From: Varanus komodoensis | Taxonomy: Eukaryota > Chordata > Lepidosauria > Squamata > Varanidae | Length of the DNA stretch: 64,000 nt | NCBI RefSeq assembly: GCF_004798865.1 | Contig: NW_025336087.1 | Span: 14,592,462-14,656,461 of the forward strand | Reading direction: 5' to 3' | In this document: positions 57,779 to 64,000 of the stretch, piece by piece | Position numbering within the stretch: position 1 is the stretch's first letter | Layout of the letters: each line of letters opens with the position of its first letter | Translations under genes and position numbers: made by a program | The notes under the pieces: model-generated | Databases searched by the model: none | Told to the model about the DNA's origin: nothing | What the model saw: only the letters and a program-made list of their open reading frames with translations

Positions 57779-60700
57779 TGCATACATATACATACCACCA
57801 GTTTCCCGGGCAAGCACTGTGCAAACTCTAACTTCAGCTGAAAGTCCAATAATAGACACTCGGATCTTAACTGCCTTTAAACACTGCATGAAAACAAAAC
57901 AGAAAAACACATTGAATGAGAATGGAAAACTTTGCAAGACACAAGACTTTTCAGAATTTTATAACAAATAGGTAATCCCAAGATGGTCTTCCCAGATTAT
58001 CTCAGTTGTCTAACAAATGCAGCATTCATTTCACATTTTTCGTATTTAAAGAAAAACTCTTCCATACCTTAATTAGATCATATATATTGGAAGGATCACA
58101 TGTTGTTAGGCTGCTGAATATTACTAAAACTTCTCGGCTTGTATGTCCTGGCATGTGCCTGTACAAATATTTCATTTAAAATAAAAATAAGAAAAAGAAT
58201 GCCAAAAAACTCAAATTCAAGGCAGAAACAGACTGTTTTTAAATAAATGATGTCAGGAATGTATTTTATATTTCAGCTCCAAAGAGATTAGCTAAAATTC
58301 AACTAAGTTCCTTCTTATGTGAAAGAAGCAAACCCAACTGTGGATGCACAGAGATGAAGTGGTGCATACATACAGGATGGAGAGTATATAAATATATTTG
58401 TATTTATTATTTAGTTTGAATGGTCACCATACTGGTTAAAAGCAAAAAAGAAATAAATCACATGGCCCTTAAACATTTCCAAATGTCACACAGAATATCT
58501 TAGCAACCATATTTCTGCAGCAATTTTTAAGTGGCAAAATGACCAAGAGGAACCATCTATGAGGAGCACAACTTTGAATTCCATTCCAGTATGCAGACAT
58601 GGTTTACATAGTTCAGTTGTAATAACAGACTAGCAGGGAAGGAATCTGAATATACAGAACACCCTATGAAATGAAATATTGATTCTTATAAGCAACACTT
58701 CATTAATAAAGTACTTGACCAAATTCATTCCTCTTGCTATAAAAAGGAACCAAAAATGAAACAAAATGACATTGTACGTAGCCAACAGGTACTTACTTTA
58801 ATGTCTGTGTAGCCAAGTTTAAGGCATTATATAGGGAAGGCTCTCCTAGGCAGGTCATATCTACAGTTTTTTTCAGAGCAGCTATATGTTTTCTTGGATT
58901 CCCTAAGAGAAGAAAAATCACCATTATCACATTTAAACATAAAGATAAAAAAGAACAAGAAACTACACTCTTCTGGTATCACATGTTCCCAAACTTTTTC
59001 TACTATAGGCCTATCATTAAAATGCTGATGAAAACACACACAAAACCCCCTTTATCTTTCCAAAGTTCTCATTTCCCACCTCCATAGCCAGCCTTGCCTT
59101 TGTCTAAAGCTCATTAGGCCTAATCTTAGGTAGCTTCACCCATACTTTGAGTTAACAGAGTTCCATCACCTGCCATCATCAGCATTCTTTGGCTAAATAA
59201 GCCTGCAGGAAGAAGTTGTATAAAAAACAAGAACTGCTACTGCTTCTTCTTTTATGGAATAAGTCTGGCTTTCCCACCATATTAACAGTGCAGTTTACCA
59301 GTGAAGCAAATAACAGTAGAGTCATCATTCTTGTTCATCTCCACATGTCTCAGGTGGGCTGATGGAATTTATTTCTTAAAAGAGCTTCTTGCACATTTGT
59401 GCAATTGAAGGTTCATTCACTGCTTTATGTAAATGGCAGCACAAACATTGAAAAGCTGCTCCGAGCAGTAGATTTGTGATGTTGCAGGTGCCAACTGATC
59501 AGCACAATACAAAGCCAAAGTCCTCTGTAAACTTATCAAGCTTGGGAGTACCAGATGACAGTCCACTGTTATGGCAAATGAAAATCCAATGTAATTACTC
59601 TAACTGATATGATTCCATTTCCCTCCAGTTCAAAGCTGGACTTAACTCATACAGAAAAATCTGTATGCTTCCAGTCCCAATTCAAGATGCTGATCTTAAC
59701 CTGTAAAGCCCTACATTGCTTGGGACCACAATTCCTGTTGAAGTGTTGGGACCCAACCCTGATCTACCTGGACATTACACTCAACCTCTGGGGCTTTCCT
59801 CCAGGTGCCAACTCCTTAAGAGACTCAGAGGGTGGCAACTGGCATGGCCTTTTCTGTGGTGGCTCCCATATTTGGAACCACCTCCCTGCTGTGGCAAGCC
59901 TGCCACCAAATTTGCCATCTTTTCAGTGCCAAGTTAAGACAGCCCTCTTTAAAGGTGGTCTTTAAAGATTTCCCTGGTCATCCAGAAGCCTGATGAGTTT
60001 ATTCAGGTGCCTTTTTAATTCCTTCTTGTCCAGGTCTTCTTCATTATGTTTAATGTATTCTAATACTATTTTATTTAATTTAAAAAAAATTTAAATGCTG
60101 TTTTATGTATTGCACTTTATTGTTATTATATCCTGTTGTGAACTGCTCAGAGAGCTTTGCCTACAGGCAGTACAGAAATGTAAGAAATTATCATCATGAT
60201 GAAGAAACAGTTTTCATACCTGAAAGTTCAGTCAGTTTTTCAGCCCTTTTACCTTTAGTTATGATAATGCCAATCTGAAAGAAAAATGTATGCTATTAAA
60301 AAGATTCACATGGCAATAAAGTTTTCATAATGTTTGCAGCCCATTAGGGTGTCCACTGTTATTTCTCCTTGACCCACAAAATCTACTGCTAGGAACAAGA
60401 CTGAGTTAAAGCTGAGCATTTATTTATTTTACTTTTTTAGAAAATTTCTAGGCCTCCCCATTCGCCAAAGCCTCGGGGCGGCTTACAAATAAATAAATTA
60501 AAATACATAAATAACAATATAAAATACACATAACTGTATAAAATAAGTCGCCCTGGCCAAGCATGAAATGTATGAGAAAACATTTTTGAAATTTCCTGTA
60601 GTTAGGTCACTGACTCTACAGCATTTAGAGATATTGCACTGCCTATTGCATGATCATGCTACAGAAAACATGGAATTTGATACTGCAGATTTCAATATCC

Positions 60701-62420
60701 AAATTCTCTTCTTTCTATGTTCTAAATAAAAGTTTCTAGCCCATAAGACTGCAAAGACAGGCTTGAAGACAAGTGATACCTTATGAAGTCAGAATCCAGA
60801 GAAGGATTACACCATAGGTCACAGCAAAAATGAGCTTAACATAGCAAGATATTTTCAAGAAAAGGAAAAGATCTAACTTATTTGAGGGCAGGAAAGGAAT
60901 GAAATCAGAAGCCCAGTGGTTAGGGGCTTCTAAGCAGCACATAGCTTCCTGCTCTTCCCTGTAACTAACCAAAGCAGAATAAATTGTGCAAGATCAGTGC
61001 ACAATACACACTTATATAAGCTGTAGCAGTGAGCCCTATTCAGTTGTTTTCTGGATCGTACATTTAGAATCACATGGAGCCAACAGAAAGTCTTCCACCC
61101 TCAGTCCATGCACTGAAGTAATATCTGAAGAGGTCTTTCCCCTTTAAATTTTCCTCTAAAGCATGGATAGAGGAGCAGAGTCAACTCAGGATACAATGTG
61201 GGGTAGGAGAGGACCAGCAGGCATGGCCTAGCTCTCTTGCTCCATAAAACTGCAATTACATGACTGAGAATTCTTAAATAGGGTTCTATGCTTTTACTGA
61301 TGCAGAAATTAATTATACTGCTTCTGTGTTTTGATTTTTCAGATACTGTGCTGATTTTTCAATTACTATTATTGAGAAACAAAGTATGCATTGCTTTTTC
61401 TTGCATTTTTTAAAGTTCACCATTTTTGCTTCACCATTTCCCAGGAAAACTATACATTTAAATGAACAACTGTTCATAGTCTTCAGGTAAAACAATTCCT
61501 GGAGCTTTCCTGCTTCCAGAACAGTATACATACCTGACTAATAGGATTTTGGTCAAAATATTCTTCAACAAAATATTCTAGTAGCTATAGAAGGTGAAAC
61601 AGTTAAAAATCAGTACAAAATTGATGCTTTACATATCACAATTTATAAACATCTTTGCAGCTGTATTTAGAACAATTATTCAAAACAGATTTATTGTCTA
61701 AAAACTATGTCTACTAGTAAAACCCACAAATTCATGGTTAACATTGCTATTCCAGAAGCCACTTCATAGTAAGATCTGAGTGTTCTTATGCTTATGAGAA
61801 TTAATAACAGTTTATTGGAATAAGACCTTGATTCCTCTCTAGCCTGTGTAATCAACTGTCCCATTTGTAAAACGTAGTTTCTCAGTTCTACACAGTTCAT
61901 GTACTTAATTAAAAGCAATTATGGCTGCAATCCTATGCTCACTTACTAAACTTACTTACTGAACACAGCTCAGGACTGCAAGACCTGACGGAGAGCCTCT
62001 TTGCTATGAATCTACCCATTCAGTGCAATCAACATCTGAGGCTCTCCTCCGATTGCCTCCTCCAAAAGAGGTTGGAAGGATGATGAAGTGGGAGACGGCC
62101 TTCAAGGTCATTGTCTCTCCATTGTGAAATGCTCTCCCAGTGATGTCTGCCTTTTGTCAACACTTTCATCTTTTAAGCTCCAGGTTTAGTGTTCCTCAGT
62201 TCCCAGGCATCTTAGAGCACTGTACTTTCATACTACGCTGCCCCCTGCTCCAGTAACTGGACTTCTCCAGGTGGTTGTCAGCATTCAGTTAAAATGGAAT
62301 TGAAGCACAAATAACCTCTTCAAAACCAATTACCTTTAAGGTACAAGTTAGCCTGTTGGGTTTTAAATCTTGGTCTTCCATCGTTCTTGATCCATCAACC
62401 ACTACATATAGGTGGCGCAT
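49966..62420 (-). CDS. GTF2H2: TFIIH subunit p44, partial (last 12 coding exons)
   Basis: p44 is a core TFIIH subunit that binds and stimulates the XPD helicase in transcription initiation and nucleotide-excision repair. Exons from 5' to 3': 62420-62334, 61584-61534, 60274-60220, 58902-58797, 58158-58068, 57883-57796, 56690-56583, 55642-55579, 54900-54797, 53359-53257, 51600-51561, 50085-49966. The phases close and give 338 residues aligning with human residues 58-395, nearly identical for long stretches. First is the von Willebrand A-like domain ([18 protein letters not shown] ... [23 protein letters not shown]), then a C4 zinc finger (CPQC...CKVC) and a C-terminal RING-like cysteine-rich module. 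Human exons for residues 1-57 are not found up to 64000 and should lie further right. Confidence 0.95.
51561..51600 (-). CDS. GTF2H2: GTF2H2 small exon (RING-like, first cysteines)
   Basis: 40 nt encoding [13 protein letters not shown], against human FCYGCQGELKDQH. Both cysteines of the first zinc pair are kept. Acceptor TGAATAG, donor CAT|GTAAGT. Too short to find by open frame; the phase fits exactly. Confidence 0.92.
51804..52123. repeat. Direct duplication, left copy (320 bp)
   Basis: Reads the same, base for base as far as I can see, as 52200-52519 (offset 396). It contains an 89-bp stretch (51933-52021) that recurs inverted at 52113-52201. It lies in a GTF2H2 intron about 200 bases from the 51561-51600 exon. 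Confidence 0.93.
52113..52201. repeat. Inverted 89-bp copy between the two direct copies
   Basis: Perfect reverse complement of 51933-52021 (and of 52329-52417). It overlaps the end of the left copy by 11 bases ('tggtttacatt') and the start of the right copy by 2 bases ('tg'). Confidence 0.93.
52200..52519. repeat. Direct duplication, right copy (320 bp)
   Basis: Identical to 51804-52123. The flanking bases on each side differ, which fixes the edges. Confidence 0.93.
53257..53359 (-). CDS. GTF2H2: GTF2H2 exon (between zinc modules)
   Basis: 103 nt encoding [20 protein letters not shown], then [15 protein letters not shown]. Human has PLEEYNGER. Acceptor TTTTTAG, donor GCG|GTATGT. Confidence 0.95.
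54290..54415. repeat. Possible palindromic DNA-transposon relic
   Basis: Contains 'aactaaaactcccatgtgct' and, about 50 bases later, 'atcatgggagctgtaggcca' followed by 'ggaaggccacaagtagccca'. This resembles a common foldback repeat in reptiles and mammals with 'actacaactcccatcatccc' arms. Diverged; class not certain. Confidence 0.4.
54797..54900 (-). CDS. GTF2H2: GTF2H2 exon (C4 zinc finger)
   Basis: 104 nt encoding [20 protein letters not shown], then [14 protein letters not shown]. The CPQC and CKVC pairs bind one zinc. Acceptor TTATAG, donor TGTG|GTGAGT. Confidence 0.95.
55579..55642 (-). CDS. GTF2H2: GTF2H2 exon (linker)
   Basis: 64 nt encoding [20 protein letters not shown], identical to human but for one residue. 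Acceptor CCTTAG, donor GC|GTAAGT. Confidence 0.95.
56583..56690 (-). CDS. GTF2H2: GTF2H2 exon (end of vWA)
   Basis: 108 nt encoding [20 protein letters not shown], then [16 protein letters not shown]. Human has [25 protein letters not shown]. Acceptor ATGGCAG, donor ATGG|GTAAGA. Confidence 0.95.
57137..57371 (+). mobile_element. Sauria-type SINE, well preserved
   Basis: Full-length: head 'gtggtgtagtggttaagagc', box B 'gggttctagtcc', body 'gtgactttgggccagtcaca', 'gggttgttgttgtggggata', tail 'gataaataaataaataaat'. Very close to the copy at 24450. It lies in a GTF2H2 intron, opposite to the gene. No clear target-site duplication. Confidence 0.88.
57746..57773. repeat. (AC)n microsatellite near a splice donor
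   Basis: About 14 AC units on the plus strand, ending 22 bases from the donor of the 57796-57883 GTF2H2 exon. On the transcript this is a GU-type run. Confidence 0.93.
57796..57883 (-). CDS. GTF2H2: GTF2H2 exon (vWA)
   Basis: 88 nt encoding [20 protein letters not shown], then [10 protein letters not shown]. Acceptor ATGCAG. The donor GGTG|GTATGT is followed within 25 bases by a CA/TG microsatellite. Confidence 0.95.
58068..58158 (-). CDS. GTF2H2: GTF2H2 exon (vWA)
   Basis: 91 nt encoding [20 protein letters not shown], then [10 protein letters not shown], one substitution from human. Acceptor TGTACAG, donor AAG|GTATGG. Confidence 0.95.
58797..58902 (-). CDS. GTF2H2: GTF2H2 exon (vWA)
   Basis: 106 nt encoding [20 protein letters not shown], then [15 protein letters not shown]. 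Human has HGEPSLYNSLSIAMQTLK. Acceptor TCTTAG, donor AAA|GTAAGT. Confidence 0.94.
59600..60190 (+). mobile_element. CR1/L2-type LINE 3' end
   Basis: Translates in pieces to [33 protein letters not shown] and [17 protein letters not shown], matching the ORF2 C-terminal pattern of CR1/L2-type elements (KALHGLGP...RAFSVAAP.LWN.LP...FKRRLKT.LF). The tail has 'gtgaactgctcagagagctttg'. 5' truncated; frames broken. In a GTF2H2 intron. Confidence 0.65.
60220..60274 (-). CDS. GTF2H2: GTF2H2 exon (vWA)
   Basis: 55 nt encoding [18 protein letters not shown], against human [18 protein letters not shown]. Acceptor TTTCAG, donor TCAG|GTATGA. Confidence 0.94.
60419..60545 (-). mobile_element. LINE/SINE tail, reverse orientation
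   Basis: Reverse complement reads 'gtaagccgccccgaggctttg' in pieces, flanked by AT-rich 'aatttatttatttg', the common end of squamate CR1/L2-type repeats. Confidence 0.5.
61534..61584 (-). CDS. GTF2H2: GTF2H2 exon (vWA)
   Basis: 51 nt encoding [17 protein letters not shown], identical to human. Acceptor TTCTATAG, donor CAG|GTATGT. Confidence 0.95.
62334..62420 (-). CDS. GTF2H2: GTF2H2 exon (start of vWA domain)
   Basis: Encodes [20 protein letters not shown], then PNRLTCTLK, identical in human as far as I recall. The DGSRTM segment sits at the MIDAS-like position of the vWA fold. Acceptor GATGTAG, donor AAG|GTAATT. Confidence 0.95.
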
Positions 62421-62501
62421 CTACATCATGATTTTTAAAAAGACAAAATTAATACCAATTATAATATTTATATTGTACTTCTAGAGCAGCATTGCATATT
62501 A

Positions 62502-62849
62502 GGTAAAGGTAAAGGTTTCTCCTTGACATGAAGTCCAGTCATGCCTGACTCTTGGGGGCAGTGCTCATCTCCGTTTCCTAGCCGAGGGAGCCAGCGTTTG
62601 TCTGCAGACAGTCTCCGTGGTCACGTGGCCAGCATGACTAAACACCGAAGTACACGGAACGCTGTTACCTGCCCACCGAAGTGGTACCTTTTTATCTACT
62701 CGTATTTGCGTGCTTTTGAACTGCAAGGTTGGCAGGAACTGGGACGGAGCAACGGGAACTCACCCCGTTGTGCAGATTCGAACCGGCGACCTTTTGATCA
62801 ACCAGCCCAGCAGCACAACAGTTTAAACCACTGTGCCACCTGCATCCCT
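62502..62849 (-). mobile_element. tRNA-derived SINE with target-site duplication
   Basis: On the minus strand it begins with a tRNA-like head (box A 'ggtggcacagtgg', box B 'ggttcgaatc' at 62775-62784), continues through a body with 'gctggccacgtgaccacgga', and ends in 'cctttacctttacct'. It is flanked by a 12-bp duplication 'cattgcatatta' (62490-62501 and 62850-62861). It belongs to a family different from the Sauria-type copies. It lies in the GTF2H2 intron beside the 62334-62420 exon. Confidence 0.85.
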
Positions 62850-62861
62850 CATTGCATATTA

Positions 62862-64000
62862 AGCTATTATAAAACACAACTCTAATACTTAATTATAGCA
62901 GTCACAAGTTCATATGGAGATACACAGATTATCAGAAATAATATGATATTGAATCTCTTTTACTATCATTCTTCCTTTAACAGTTACTGACATGTATCTG
63001 AGAGCTGCAAGCCTATGCCCAGTTAGTCAGCAATCAATTGAACTTACTTCTGAATAAACATACATAAAATAAGATACTGTAGGTCTCCAATATAAATTTA
63101 CACAGAGTGGACAGTAATATCCAATGAGAACTGTCCCTTTTACAATTGTCTCTGACTGGCCATCCAGCATTTTAGTATAATATACTAAAATGAACATCGA
63201 TTAATTATCTCTAGAAGGTCGAATGCTAGTTACAACTCCACCATGTTCACTCAAAGTGGGGAAGAAAATGAAATGGTTTTTCATTTTCAAAACTTAGGGA
63301 TATATACAAGCCAGTCAACGGTTAGAAGTGAAGCTTGCCACGAAAGCAATGGGGAGCTGGCAATTTCAAACCCAAAATAAGCAACAACATTCATTTCCAG
63401 AATGGAGAGGTCAGAACCTGCAAAAGGAACTTCTGATGACTTGTCCTGATCTGTAAATAAACAAACCTGCTTCTTCTGGCGTTGCTTTTAAAGCAGCTAG
63501 CTTCCTGCAGCACAAACAGTTGTGCAACAGGCTGAGCAGGAAAGTGGGGGCAGTGTTCAGTACTGCTCTAATGTTGTTGGTCCACTGTCGAAAGTCAATA
63601 ATAATTTCTGTTTAGAGAGAATTCAGATGACTTCTTGTAGACTTGAATGGATGGATTTGTTAAAATCATGATTTGTAGCTTGTTCGTGGCAAAAACCTTG
63701 TGCAGCCCCCCTAACCGGCCTAGATAGATTATAGCTGGGTGCCTTTCTAATTCAAGGGGCCTGGTCCAGTCTGTTCAGATCTGAGGATCCTTAAGGACAA
63801 ATGAAACCATCTGTGTGAAACATGCCATACAGATTATTCAATATAGTAATGAAATATAGATGCAGAACAGATGAGAGAAAGCTCATTCTGCCCTTTTCTG
63901 TGGCTGTACTAGTTCTCTGAATAGGTCAGCGGATGCTCTATGAGCCTCCAAAATTGTCTGGGCAAGAGATGCATCAATTCCTCTTCCCAGGCCAATAATA
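62862..64000. other. GTF2H2 intron or upstream DNA, right edge
   Basis: No exon matching human GTF2H2 residues 1-57 was found. A fragment of the dispersed squamate repeat ('tgcaagcctatgcccagtta' ... 'gaacttacttctgaataaac') lies at 63005-63065. The rest shows nothing I recognise. Confidence 0.5.

Noticed and set aside
63883-63999. 38-residue open frame on the minus strand at the right edge (…ILEAHRASADLFRELVQPQ…)
   Set aside because: It looks protein-like but does not match GTF2H2, and a run of this length is common by chance. It may continue outside the window.

Overview
The window is vertebrate nuclear DNA: long introns, spliced genes, a CpG island and many interspersed repeats. The repeats point to a squamate reptile, probably a lizard. 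They include tRNA-headed SINEs of the Sauria type, a second tRNA-derived SINE with an (ACCTTT)-like tail, CR1/L2-type and RTE-type LINE fragments, and a DIRS retrotransposon. I cannot name the species.

Three genes lie in the order SMN (+), NAIP (-), GTF2H2 (-), the same as the human spinal-muscular-atrophy region on 5q13. SMN (2135-10554, with a noncoding last exon to about 11735) is complete and gives a 279-residue protein: Gemin2-binding helix, Tudor domain, proline-rich stretches and YG box. NAIP (44065 down to 14559) is complete in 14 coding exons and reads through without a break to 1413 residues: three BIR domains, a NACHT ATPase and leucine-rich repeats. GTF2H2, the TFIIH p44 subunit, is partial: its last 12 coding exons (62420 down to 49966, 338 residues) are present and the 5' exons lie beyond the right edge.

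Region by region: 1-2134 is SMN upstream DNA with a CpG island; 2135-11735 is SMN; 11736-14558 is the tail-to-tail gap between SMN and NAIP; 14559-44065 is NAIP, with a 6-kb DIRS element (23286-29245) in the intron just after the NACHT exon; 44067-49965 holds the unresolved NAIP 5' region and the gap to GTF2H2; 49966-64000 is GTF2H2 and its introns. The exon coordinates were read by hand from splice sites, reading phase and remembered human/mouse proteins. The phases close perfectly in all three genes, which is strong support.

SMN acts in snRNP assembly, NAIP in sensing bacterial flagellin and secretion-system proteins, and GTF2H2 in transcription and repair. They are neighbours by ancestry, not a functional pathway. 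The most unusual feature is a small rearrangement in a GTF2H2 intron (51804-52519): a perfect 320-bp direct duplication separated by an inverted 89-bp copy of its own middle, with microhomology at both junctions. I found no new multi-gene system.
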